Made by a program: the position numbers and the translations under genes. From Microcoleus sp. EPA2 (GTDB lineage: Bacteria > Cyanobacteriota > Cyanobacteriia > Cyanobacteriales > Microcoleaceae), in NCBI GenBank assembly GCA_020882975.1, contig JAHRFD010000024.1, positions 34,057-98,056 on the forward strand: DNA of 64,000 nucleotides, in the 5' to 3' direction. Below, piece after piece: positions 17,453-25,491 of the stretch (positions are counted from its first letter, which is position 1; every line of letters starts with the position of its first letter). The notes below the pieces were generated by a model, which had not been told where the DNA came from, ran no database searches, and saw only the letters and a list, made by a program, of their open reading frames with translations.

Positions 17453-18589
17453 ATGAAAATAACTTTTGTTCTTCCCACACTTTCTCTTAGCGGTGGAATT
17501 CGAGTAGTCTCTATTTTTGCAGAGCGTTTGAAGAAGAGAGGTCATGAAGTCTTTGTCATCTCTGTACCACCTTCCAAACCGAGTTGGATTCAACAAACAA
17601 AGTCACTGTTACGAGGACGGGGTTGGATACCCAGACCTCAGCAGCAAGCCTCATTCTTCGACAATTTGAGCGTTGAACCAAAAATTATCGACAAATATAG
17701 ACCCATAAAAAATAAAGATTTACCGGATGCTGATGTGATTGTTGCCACTTGGTGGGAAACGGCGGAGTGGGTAGCCAAACTATCTCCCAGCAAAGGAGCA
17801 AAAGCTTATTTCCTTCAGCACTACGAAGTTTTTGATTACCTACCTAAAGCGAGAGTGGAAGCCACTTGGAATCTGCCGTTGCACAAAATTACGATTGCCC
17901 AGTGGTTAGTAGACATAGCTCACAAGAGATATGGAGACCACCAGGTTTCTTTAGTTCCCCCTACCGTAGATACCAAGCAATTTTACGCTAGCAAGCGTGA
18001 AAAGCAATCGATTCCGACAGTTGGGATGTATTACTCCCAAGCTTATTGGAAGGGAAGTGACATTGCTCTCAAAGCTTTTTCATTAGCTGCTGAAAAAATT
18101 CCGAATTTGCGATTAATTGCTTTTGGTATGGAGGAGCCATCTCCAGAATTGCCACTGCCGCCCAACAGTCAGTTTGTGATTCAGCCTGACCAAGACAAAC
18201 TCAAAGATTATTACAGTAAATGCGATGCGTGGCTGTTCCCCAGTCGTTGTGAAGGTTTTGGTCTACCAATTATTGAAGCGATGGCGTGTCGTACTCCTGT
18301 GATTGGTACTCCTGTTGGGGCGGCTCCTGAATTTTTGAGTGGGGGTACTGGCATATTGGTAAAACCAGAAGACCCCGAAGCTATGGCAAAAGCCATTGAG
18401 TTTATCTGTGGCTTGCCTAATGCCGACTGGCAAGCGATGTCTGAGGCTGCCTACGCCAAGGCGATCGTTTATACTTGGGATGATGCTACGGAGCGCTTCG
18501 AGGGTGCATTGAAAGCTGCTATTTCCAAATCCACACAAAAGGATGGGGCAACAGCAAAATTACAGCCCAGAATTCAAGTTCAATGGTAA
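17453..18589 (+). CDS. Glycosyltransferase, GT4 family
   Basis: 378 residues, GT-B fold. The N-terminus FVLPTLSLSGGIRVV is a glycine-rich donor-domain opening seen in GT4 enzymes. The C-terminal nucleotide-sugar-binding domain has PSRCEGFGLPIIEAMACRTP, carrying the E-x7-E motif, and GAAPEFLSGGTGILV. It probably acts at the inner membrane face in assembling a surface polysaccharide. It is the first of a co-directional group of glycan genes up to 23879. Donor and acceptor cannot be told from sequence. Confidence 0.9.
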   Translation: MKITFVLPTLSLSGGIRVVSIFAERLKKRGHEVFVISVPPSKPSWIQQTKSLLRGRGWIPRPQQQASFFDNLSVEPKIIDKYRPIKNKDLPDADVIVATWWETAEWVAKLSPSKGAKAYFLQHYEVFDYLPKARVEATWNLPLHKITIAQWLVDIAHKRYGDHQVSLVPPTVDTKQFYASKREKQSIPTVGMYYSQAYWKGSDIALKAFSLAAEKIPNLRLIAFGMEEPSPELPLPPNSQFVIQPDQDKLKDYYSKCDAWLFPSRCEGFGLPIIEAMACRTPVIGTPVGAAPEFLSGGTGILVKPEDPEAMAKAIEFICGLPNADWQAMSEAAYAKAIVYTWDDATERFEGALKAAISKSTQKDGATAKLQPRIQVQW

Positions 18590-18747
18590 CAGTGGCTATC
18601 TGAGAGGGTGTCTAGGGTGTGTGACTTGATGGGTATCGATCGTACAATTAAAGTGAGGAGAAAACTAAAGAGTCCTAACTCCCGCTGTGACAGGTTAGAT
18701 TTGTGATAACTAAAACTGATTGGCAATAAACTTGGCACACCACGTCT

Positions 18748-20133
18748 ATGGCAGCATTGATTCCAATTGTGATGTACGGCTGGATTCCAGTCGTTTTGTA
18801 TCTGTTTGTCAGGTTCCCTACTCAGCGAGCAGTAATCGTAAGTCTAATTGTAGCGTGGCAGTTTTTACCGCAAGTTTCTTTAAGCCTGCCGGGATTACCT
18901 CCCTACAACAAGATGTCAGCAGCTTGCTACGGTGTCTTGCTGGGTACTTTGGTTTACGATACTACGCGATTCAGCTCTTTTAAGCCAGGCTGGATAGATG
19001 TACCAATCCTAATTTGCTGTTTATGCCCGATTGCTTCGCAAGTTACTAATGGTGGAAGCCCGTTGTCTCCAACTTTAAACCAAATTGTTGCTTGGGGGAT
19101 GCCTTTTCTTTTAGGGCGTTTGTATCTCAATAGTTTAGATGGGTTGCGACAGTTAGCGATCGGCATTTTTGCAGGTGGGTTATCCTACATTCCTTTTACA
19201 ATGATTGAAGGGGTTAGGGGACCGATTCTGCACCAGATGGTTTACGGTGTCAATGCTTTTGAAGATTGGGGTCAGGCCAGACGCATGGGGGGGTGGAGAC
19301 CGGTAGTATTCATGCAGCATGGTTTGATGGTGGGGCTGTGGATGATGGCTGCTGCTTTAGTGGGATTTTGGTTGTGGCAAACTGGGGTCCTCAAGAAGTT
19401 TCAGGGGCGCAATATGAAGACTTTGGTAATTGTAATAATTATCGCTTTTTTATTGTGCCGTTCTACTGGGGCTTACAGTTTATTTGCAATGTCGCTAGTT
19501 GTCTTGTTCAGCGCCAAAATTTTCAAAACGTCTTTGCCATTGTTGTTGATAATTGGATATATCATCTTCTACCTTTATTTAGCTGCATCGGGTCAATTTT
19601 CTAGTGAAGAAGTGATTAGTTTTATCTCTCAAATATTTGGGGAAGAACGAGCAGCATCTCTGGGGTTTAGATTTCAAAATGAAGAGATATTGGGTAATAA
19701 AGCGCGACTAAGATTTCTTTTTGGCTGGGGAGATTCGGGTGGCAACCGCGTATACAATGAGTACGGTGATGATGTATCGGTCACTGACAGCTTGTGGATT
19801 ATTGCTTTTGGTGTCAACGGCGTAGTGGGTTTAACGAGTTTATTTTCTTCTTTGCTATTACCTGTGATCGCCTTTTGTTTCAAATATCCAGCCCGAACCT
19901 GGTCTAATCCGAAAGTCGCGCCAGCGGCTGTCCTGGGAATAGCTTTAACTATGTATGCGTTTGACTGTGTTTTGAATGCTATGACTAACCCAATTTTTAC
20001 GTTGATTGCGGGAGGAATAGCTGGTGTCGTCTTAAAAGATACCGAAAGTCTTAAGCCAAAGAAAACCAGTTCGCCCTTACCTAGACGGTCTTTGAGTCCA
20101 CAAAAATCACGAATGTCAACCACCCACCACTAA
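18748..20133 (+). CDS. Polytopic membrane protein, O-antigen ligase/Wzy-polymerase-like
   Basis: 461 residues with about 10-11 predicted membrane helices and a basic cytoplasmic tail (LKPKKTSSPLPRRSLSPQKS). A large loop (about 290-350) contains RFLFGWGDSGGNRVYNEYGD. The helix layout with one large periplasmic loop rich in Arg and Gly is that of Wzy polymerases and O-antigen ligases, which join or transfer undecaprenyl-linked glycans. These proteins diverge strongly in sequence, so the call leans on topology and on its position between glycosyltransferase genes. Confidence 0.7.
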   Translation: MAALIPIVMYGWIPVVLYLFVRFPTQRAVIVSLIVAWQFLPQVSLSLPGLPPYNKMSAACYGVLLGTLVYDTTRFSSFKPGWIDVPILICCLCPIASQVTNGGSPLSPTLNQIVAWGMPFLLGRLYLNSLDGLRQLAIGIFAGGLSYIPFTMIEGVRGPILHQMVYGVNAFEDWGQARRMGGWRPVVFMQHGLMVGLWMMAAALVGFWLWQTGVLKKFQGRNMKTLVIVIIIAFLLCRSTGAYSLFAMSLVVLFSAKIFKTSLPLLLIIGYIIFYLYLAASGQFSSEEVISFISQIFGEERAASLGFRFQNEEILGNKARLRFLFGWGDSGGNRVYNEYGDDVSVTDSLWIIAFGVNGVVGLTSLFSSLLLPVIAFCFKYPARTWSNPKVAPAAVLGIALTMYAFDCVLNAMTNPIFTLIAGGIAGVVLKDTESLKPKKTSSPLPRRSLSPQKSRMSTTHH

Positions 20134-20433
20134 ATATGAGTATGGTTTGACTAGACACTGGCCTAGCGCCGATTAGAGTGCGGGCTTGAAATATAGCCCT
20201 CGTTAAAAGATATTATTTTTATGACCTATGTTGTTAATTATAAAATGTAGTATCTTTATTGATTCTTGGCCGGAAATCCAGAATTCTTTACACAATCTTT
20301 AAAAAGACATCCTCAAGGACTAAGGGAAAAGGATATAATGAAGAAAAGTAGATTCGCCAGCTCGCTAAAATGTGGAGTGACGAATTTCTAGTGTGAGTCT
20401 TAGTACACTATAAAAATTTGAGGGAAATCCAAA
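20134..20433. other. 300-bp intergenic region, no feature recognised
   Basis: AT-rich, with no open frame of coding character. It presumably holds the promoter of the GT26 gene; GAGGGA lies shortly before its ATG. Confidence 0.5.
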
Positions 20434-21195
20434 ATGAAAGTTGTTAATTTATTGAATGTACCGGTGGATAATTGTTCGATCGCAGAACTGTTTGAAAAGC
20501 TAAAAGAAGGAGGCGGTGTCGTATTTACGCCAAATGTAGACCATTTAATTAAATTGCAGTATGACCGAGACTTTTACGAAGCTTATAATAGATGTGATTA
20601 TAGAGTTTGCGATAGTCAGATATTGATGTATGCCTCAAGATTTTTGGGTACTCCCATCCAAGAAAAGATTTCTGGTTCTGACTTGTTTCCCGCCTTTTAT
20701 AACTATCACAAAGATAGCGAAGATATTAAAATTTTCTTACTAGGAGCAGCGGAAGGGGTGGCAATTCAAGCTCAGGAAAAAATCAACCAAAAAGTGGGTA
20801 GAAAAATAGTAGTTGCTGCTTATTCTCCTTCCTTTGGGTTTGAAAAGAATGAAGAAGAGTGTGAAAAAATAATTGACATCATTAATCAATCAGGGGCGAC
20901 TGTATTGGCAATCGGAGTGGGTGCGCCTAAGCAAGAGAAATGGTTGGTTAAATATAGAGACAAACTGACCAATATTAAAGTTTTCTTGGCAATAGGTGCA
21001 ACTATTGATTTTGAAGCTGGTTGCAAAGCCCGGTCTCCGAAATGGATGAGCGAAGTTGGTATAGAATGGGCTTACCGATTGTTAAGTGAACCGAGAAGGC
21101 TGTGGAAAAGATATTTGGTTGATGCTCTGCCTTTTTTCAGATTGATTGTAGAACAAAAATTAGGTTATTATAAAACGCCTTTCTGTGATGGCTAA
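20434..21195 (+). CDS. WecB/TagA/CpsF-family glycosyltransferase (GT26)
   Basis: 253 residues, full length for the family. Motifs: VFTPNVDHLIKLQYD, CDSQILMYASRFLG, EKISGSDLFPAF, GVGAPKQEKW, IGATIDFEAG, and the C-terminal RSPKWMSEVGIEWAYRL followed by EPRRLWKRY. The catalytic Asp of this family is expected in the SDL/CDSQ region. Members add ManNAc- or glucose-type residues to a polyprenyl-linked first sugar at the membrane. It probably makes an early linkage of the same polymer as its neighbours. Confidence 0.92.
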   Translation: MKVVNLLNVPVDNCSIAELFEKLKEGGGVVFTPNVDHLIKLQYDRDFYEAYNRCDYRVCDSQILMYASRFLGTPIQEKISGSDLFPAFYNYHKDSEDIKIFLLGAAEGVAIQAQEKINQKVGRKIVVAAYSPSFGFEKNEEECEKIIDIINQSGATVLAIGVGAPKQEKWLVKYRDKLTNIKVFLAIGATIDFEAGCKARSPKWMSEVGIEWAYRLLSEPRRLWKRYLVDALPFFRLIVEQKLGYYKTPFCDG

Positions 21196-21265
21196 ATCAG
21201 CAATCTCTGAAGAGATAGGTGATTGCTGGAGGGCCGATGGACTGTAAGATTACAAAAATTAAGTT

Positions 21266-21325
21266 AAGCTAGACCGGGAGAGGCTTTGTGAACAATGATA
21301 GTCAAAGTCTCTGTCGGTCTAACTT
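21266..21325 (+). other. Long RNA hairpin upstream of the GT4 gene
   Basis: AAGCTAGACCGGGAGAGGCT plus TTG (21266-21288) can pair with 21303-21325 over 23 positions with four mismatches (some could be G-U), around a 14-nt loop. It lies 139 bp before the ATG at 21465. A shorter hairpin (CAGCAATC / GATTGCTG) at 21198-21228 directly follows the GT26 stop and may help end that transcript. Confidence 0.45.
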
Positions 21326-21464
21326 CATGGATTCTTCTTAGCCCCGGATTGGTGTGTGGGGTGATTTTTTGGGGTTTGGCTATCTCAAATCTCTCATCTT
21401 AAATTTCCCAGGGATTAGCAGGCTAGAATTATCTCAGTTTAACCACAGCATTTTCAGACAGGCC

Positions 21465-22676
21465 ATGACCATTGCTTATTTAGTTAATCAATATCCCAAA
21501 GTCAGTCACAGTTTTGTCCGCCGAGAAATTTTGGCTGTAGAGCATTGTGGTATGAAAGTTGCCCGTTTTTCAATTCGCTCCTGCGAGTCGGAACTGGTGG
21601 ACGAAGGAGACAAAAAAGAGCAAGAGCAGACTCAGATTGTTTTAGGAGTTGGTGTTCTGGGCTTAGTATCGGGTTTGCTGCGGGTGGGGATAACTAGACC
21701 TATTCGGTTTGTTGAAGCTTTAGGGTTAATGTTTAAAGTAGGTTGGCATTCCGATCGCGGTATTATACTTCATCTAGCTTACTTTGCTGAAGCCTGTGTG
21801 CTATTAAATTGGTTCTCCACTCAGGGAGTCAAACACGTTCACGCTCACTTTGGGACAAATTCAACCACTGTAGCGATGTTGTGTCGGGTGCTTGGTGGGC
21901 CTAGTTACAGTTTTACGGTTCATGGTCCTGAAGAATTCGACAAGGCTACAATTCTTGGCTTTGAGGAAAAAATTAAGCGGGCGGCTTTTGTGGCGGCGGT
22001 GAGTTCTTTTGGCAAAAGTCAGTTGTATCGGTGGTGCGATCGCGCTTTTTGGTCTAAAATTCATGTAATTCACTGTGGCGTAGATGCTGCTTTTTTGGAT
22101 TTACCGTATATTCCGGTAACTTCTGAGCCTAGGTTGGTTTGTATTGGCCGACTCAGCGAACAAAAGGGTCACTTGCTGTTGGTGGAAGCTGCGCGTAAGT
22201 TGGCTAGCCTTGGTTTGCAGTTTAAGTTAATCTTGGTAGGTGATGGGCCGTTGCGATCGGATATTGAAAAGGCGATCGACCAATATGGATTACAAAATCA
22301 TTTAGAAATTACAGGATGGGCCGATAGCGCTCAAGTTCAGCAGCAGATTTTAGCTGCACGAGCAATGGTTTTGCCCAGTTTTGCCGAAGGTTTACCCGTG
22401 GTAATTATGGAAGCATTGGCTCTTAGCAGACCTGTGATTAGTACCTATGTGGCTGGTATCCCGGAACTCGTGGAGCCTGGAGTTTGCGGTTGGTTGATTC
22501 CTGCTGGTTCTGTAGAGGCGCTGGCTGATGCAATGCAGGAGGCTTTGGAGGTGCCTGTGGAACGGTTGGAACAGATGGGGAAGGTGGGAGCTTTGCGGGT
22601 TGCTCAGCAGCATGATGTGGCTTTGGAAGCGAAGAATTTAGTGGCGTTGTTTCAGAAGGCGATGGCAGATTCTTAG
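21465..22676 (+). CDS. Glycosyltransferase, GT4 family
   Basis: 403 residues from ATG 21465. The frame opens further upstream (21354), but MTIAYLVNQYPKVSHSFVRR is the normal N-terminus of this subgroup (colanic-acid WcaL/AmsK-like). VHAHFGTNSTTVAML and FTVHGPEEFD lie in the acceptor domain, then IGRLSEQKGHLLLVEA and FAEGLPVVIMEALALSRP with the E-x7-E motif. It uses a nucleotide sugar to extend an exopolysaccharide repeat unit; sugar identity is unknown. It is followed after a repeat copy by a methyltransferase. Confidence 0.9.
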   Translation: MTIAYLVNQYPKVSHSFVRREILAVEHCGMKVARFSIRSCESELVDEGDKKEQEQTQIVLGVGVLGLVSGLLRVGITRPIRFVEALGLMFKVGWHSDRGIILHLAYFAEACVLLNWFSTQGVKHVHAHFGTNSTTVAMLCRVLGGPSYSFTVHGPEEFDKATILGFEEKIKRAAFVAAVSSFGKSQLYRWCDRAFWSKIHVIHCGVDAAFLDLPYIPVTSEPRLVCIGRLSEQKGHLLLVEAARKLASLGLQFKLILVGDGPLRSDIEKAIDQYGLQNHLEITGWADSAQVQQQILAARAMVLPSFAEGLPVVIMEALALSRPVISTYVAGIPELVEPGVCGWLIPAGSVEALADAMQEALEVPVERLEQMGKVGALRVAQQHDVALEAKNLVALFQKAMADS

Positions 22677-22710
22677 CAAGTTTTGGATGTAAAGTCAACC
22701 TTGATTACTC

Positions 22711-22762
22711 GGCGGTTAGAAACCGCGTCTTGTCAAACAAAGTCCACTCTAAGCGGACTAAG
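22711..22762 (+). repeat. Dispersed palindromic repeat, copy D
   Basis: GGCGGTTAGAAACCGCGTCT, then CAAACAAAGTCC and GCGGACTAAG. It is a degenerate copy of the element found three times at 63451-63615. It sits in the short gap between the GT4 gene and the methyltransferase. Confidence 0.75.
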
Positions 22763-22769
22763 AAATATT

Positions 22770-23879
22770 GTGACTAAAAAAATTAGCAGTGTTGCATCTA
22801 CATCAGAATTATCTGTCAGCGAATTACCGAAAAATACGGAGCCGCTGACTAATAATTCGCGTCTTAAATTAGCACTCACAGAAAAGCTCAAAAGAGGCAT
22901 CAATGTGAATGGAGAATTTCATTTGCCTTGTGTGCCGTCGATGCTGGATGATTATCTGAAATTGTTGTCAGATTTCTTAAAACTGGTTGGACAAAATCTT
23001 GGCTATCCCGAAACCGAAAGTTTAAAAAAATTGCTTGGTAATGCCTTAGCGGAAGGATTCAAACAGTCGCCCCACGCTACTTTGATTGTGTCTTATTTTC
23101 CGGCAAATGCTCAAACTGGTTTAAGTGGGGGAGTTACTATCAATACCAAGATTCAAGTCGAATCTATGGCGGATAAATATCATAGCTGGCCGCAGATTCG
23201 TCCTGAGCCTTTATTTGGTAGTCATCCCGATGCGAAGGTGATGGCGATTGTGGCGGGATTAGGGGAAGCGGGGAAATGGCCGATTTTAGATGTCGGTGCG
23301 GGCCCTGGGCGCAATAGTCTGCCTTTGGCGAGGTTGGGCTATGCTGTAGATGCGATCGAATTAACACCCATCTTTGCTGAAAAATTGTCAGCCTCCGCCT
23401 CCGCAGAAAATTTGCCGATTACTGTCACCCTAGGTGATGTTTTAGATCCCTTATTGAGGATTAAAACCTATCGCTATAAGTTAGCCATTGCTACGGAAGT
23501 TTTGTCGCATTTCCGCCACACAGAACAAGTGCGTTTGTTTCTGGGAAAAATGTCTGATTCGGTTTTAAGTGGTGGGTTTATTTTATTTAGTGCTTTCTTG
23601 GCTGTGGATGGATATGAACCAGATGATATGGCGAAACAAATGTCGGAACAGTCTTGGTCTTATTTGATTACTAGAGAGGAGTTGTCGGAGGCGATTGAGG
23701 GTTTGCCTTTGGAAATTGTATCGGATGAATCGGTAATTGAATATGAACAGAAGCATTTGCCGAAGGAAGCTTGGCCACCGACAAGTTGGTTTTTGAGTTG
23801 GGCTAGTGGCCGCGATTTATTTCCAATGCAGGAAACGCCGCCAATGGAGTTGCGATGGATATTGGTTAAGCGTTTGTAG
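22770..23879 (+). CDS. Class I SAM-dependent methyltransferase
   Basis: 369 residues from GTG 22770. The frame is open back to TTG 22683, but that stretch is a dispersed repeat, so the downstream start is preferred. The N-terminal ~170 residues are helical and unassigned. The Rossmann methyltransferase core (from ~200) has PILDVGAGPGRNSLPLARLG (motif I, SAM binding), then a motif IV-like segment, YKLAIATEVLSHFRHTEQV. It has the Methyltransf_11/12 layout. It probably methylates a sugar or another part of the neighbouring glycan pathway; the substrate is unknown. Last gene of the block. Confidence 0.8.
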   Translation: MTKKISSVASTSELSVSELPKNTEPLTNNSRLKLALTEKLKRGINVNGEFHLPCVPSMLDDYLKLLSDFLKLVGQNLGYPETESLKKLLGNALAEGFKQSPHATLIVSYFPANAQTGLSGGVTINTKIQVESMADKYHSWPQIRPEPLFGSHPDAKVMAIVAGLGEAGKWPILDVGAGPGRNSLPLARLGYAVDAIELTPIFAEKLSASASAENLPITVTLGDVLDPLLRIKTYRYKLAIATEVLSHFRHTEQVRLFLGKMSDSVLSGGFILFSAFLAVDGYEPDDMAKQMSEQSWSYLITREELSEAIEGLPLEIVSDESVIEYEQKHLPKEAWPPTSWFLSWASGRDLFPMQETPPMELRWILVKRL

Positions 23880-23944
23880 AGACACAATAATCTTCGATTG
23901 CAATCGCATTTATCTCGTTTCTGTCTACAATATCGGAATGATTT

Positions 23945-23974
23945 AACCGCAGAGAACACAGAGGACACAGAGTG
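23945..23974 (+). repeat. ACCGCAGAG-type periodic repeat
   Basis: AACCGCAGAGAACACAGAGG followed by ACACAGAG repeats at 9-bp steps. Related tracts occur at 50383-50414, 55848-55876 and, inverted, at 57147-57178, each just past or between genes. It is a dispersed intergenic motif. Confidence 0.6.
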
Positions 23975-24030
23975 AGAGAATAGAGAACAGTATAATAAAT
24001 AAACAAAAATATAAGTGTCATAGATAGTTT

Positions 24031-24396
24031 TTATAAGTTAACATAAAATAGCTTTTGAACCCTATAAATTTTATCACGCTGAAATTTATCTGATTTAAAT
24101 CTCCATGTGTCATAATACAAATCTTCTGATGATAATTGTATTTCTTCTAGAGGACATCCAGTTTTATTCCAAAAATCAAAAAATAGTTGAATTCTATTAT
24201 GTAAATCTGTAGGACTCACACAAATAAAATAGTTGATTCCTGATTGACTTTCTTTAATAGTATTAGCCAAATTATTGATTTCAAAGCCTGTAACATCTAA
24301 TATGTTTGAAAAAATATGTAATTTTATGTTTTGATTTAATGTATATAAATCATCTTTTTTTAAATATTGAAGTTTTTTATTTAAATTTTGTTTTCT
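24031..24396 (-). pseudogene. AT-rich open frame without a start, possible gene remnant
   Basis: The frame is open from just after the AlkB-like gene's stop down to TAA at 24031 (121 codons). It contains no ATG; the only usable start is TTG 24270 (79 aa). It reads like a real protein C-terminus (NYFICVSPTDLHNRIQLFFD, DKIYRVQKLFYVNL). The pattern vaguely recalls the HAD-like App1 phosphatase fold, but this is weak. The tract is markedly AT-richer than its surroundings. It may be an acquired or decayed gene downstream of, and perhaps once co-transcribed with, the AlkB-like gene. Confidence 0.35.
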
Positions 24397-24401
24397 TTAT
24401 T

Positions 24402-25028
24402 TTAAACTGGTTTGATAACTCTAAAAGTTAGATTGATTCTGGGTTCAACGGATTTAGCAGTTTTAGCAATTTGATGTTTCCAGAAGTGCTGGGTTTCACC
24501 TTTCATTAACAGCAAACTACCCTTGGGTAAGTCAATATCGATTTTGTAGTCTTTTGATGTTTTATGCCTTAAGGAAAATCGGCGAGTTCCCCCAAGGCTA
24601 ATGGAGGCTATAATCGGATTTTTACCTAGTTCTGGTTCGTCATCGCTATGCCAGGAAACGCTATCTTTACCATCACGATATAGATTTATAAGAACGCTAT
24701 TAAAAGTAATTTTTGATATTTCTTCAGCTTTTAATTTAATTGAAGTTAGTGTGGGAGTCCAAGGTTCGGGATGCTGTTGTATACCGGAATATATATAGGA
24801 TTTACCTTCATCTCCGTACCAAGCTGTAAGTCTGGGTAATGGTATCTTTTTTCCATAAATATGAATGGTATCGTGTCGCCATTTAACACTAGAATGTAAA
24901 GCTGAAAAAAGCCGATCGCTCTCTTGGATGCTAAACAAATTGGGATAGAAGATAACTTCGCCATCGGTATCAATGACTACTGTTTCTTGTGAGTCGTTGC
25001 TATCTAGCTGATTATCCCAAGGTTCCAT
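24402..25028 (-). CDS. AlkB-family 2-oxoglutarate/Fe(II) dioxygenase
   Basis: 208 residues. Family members oxidatively demethylate alkylated DNA or RNA bases. The jelly-roll core shows LPRLTAWYGDEG, INLYRDGKDSVSWHSDDEPE with the H-x-D iron ligands, ISLGGTRRFSLRH, the second His in GETQHFWKHQI, and RINLTFR with the 2-oxoglutarate-binding Arg. The residues needed for activity are present. The arrangement is closer to the ALKBH2/3-like group than to E. coli AlkB. Cytosolic; likely alkylation repair. Confidence 0.9.
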   Translation of the reverse strand: MEPWDNQLDSNDSQETVVIDTDGEVIFYPNLFSIQESDRLFSALHSSVKWRHDTIHIYGKKIPLPRLTAWYGDEGKSYIYSGIQQHPEPWTPTLTSIKLKAEEISKITFNSVLINLYRDGKDSVSWHSDDEPELGKNPIIASISLGGTRRFSLRHKTSKDYKIDIDLPKGSLLLMKGETQHFWKHQIAKTAKSVEPRINLTFRVIKPV

Positions 25029-25491
25029 TTTAATGATACAGAATAATTGCCTGAACTCCAGTCGGTGATAGTGGAATGAGGATTTGATATGACTATTTTG
25101 ATTTTAGCATCGACTGAAGTTAAAATCTACTGGCAACTTCTAGATTTCGTGTTGAGAGTGCAGATAAATTAAATGCAGTATCTCGGTAAAAAACCCGGTT
25201 TCTGACTACTCGTAAACCAAAGAAACCGGGTTTTTAGCAGTTTTTACGAGGTGTAACGAAGTATTTTCGCAAAAACCCGGTTTCTGACTACTGGTAAAGT
25301 TTCACATAGCACAATTATTCCTAAAGTGACAGCTAGCTACAGACATATTTATACACTTCCGACTGTAGGGGGATGCTTTAGCTCGTTAATCAGGTGATGC
25401 TTGGCATTGAGGGCAAAAAACAGAAACTATACATTAGCCGATCGCGCGCCAACTCAATTATGCGAACCCGCACCTGAACGAGGAATATACT
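25029..25491. other. 463-bp intergenic region with AAACCCGGTTTCT repeats
   Basis: No gene was seen. AAAAACCCGGTTTCT occurs at 25189-25203 and 25271-25285, and its reverse complement AGAAACCGGGTTTTT at 25221-25235, all with the neighbouring TGACTACT. The same 15-mer recurs at 62768-62782 and 62983-62997. The pair at 25189-25235 can form a terminator-like hairpin. Confidence 0.7.
25189..25285 (+). repeat. Three copies of the AGAAACCGGGTTTTT element
   Basis: Copies lie at 25189-25203 (inverse), 25221-25235 and 25271-25285 (inverse). The first two form a 15-bp stem with a 17-nt loop ending in a T run. Confidence 0.85.

Noticed and set aside
22683-22769. Upstream TTG start for the methyltransferase
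   Set aside because: The extension is a copy of the dispersed repeat, so GTG 22770 is the better start.
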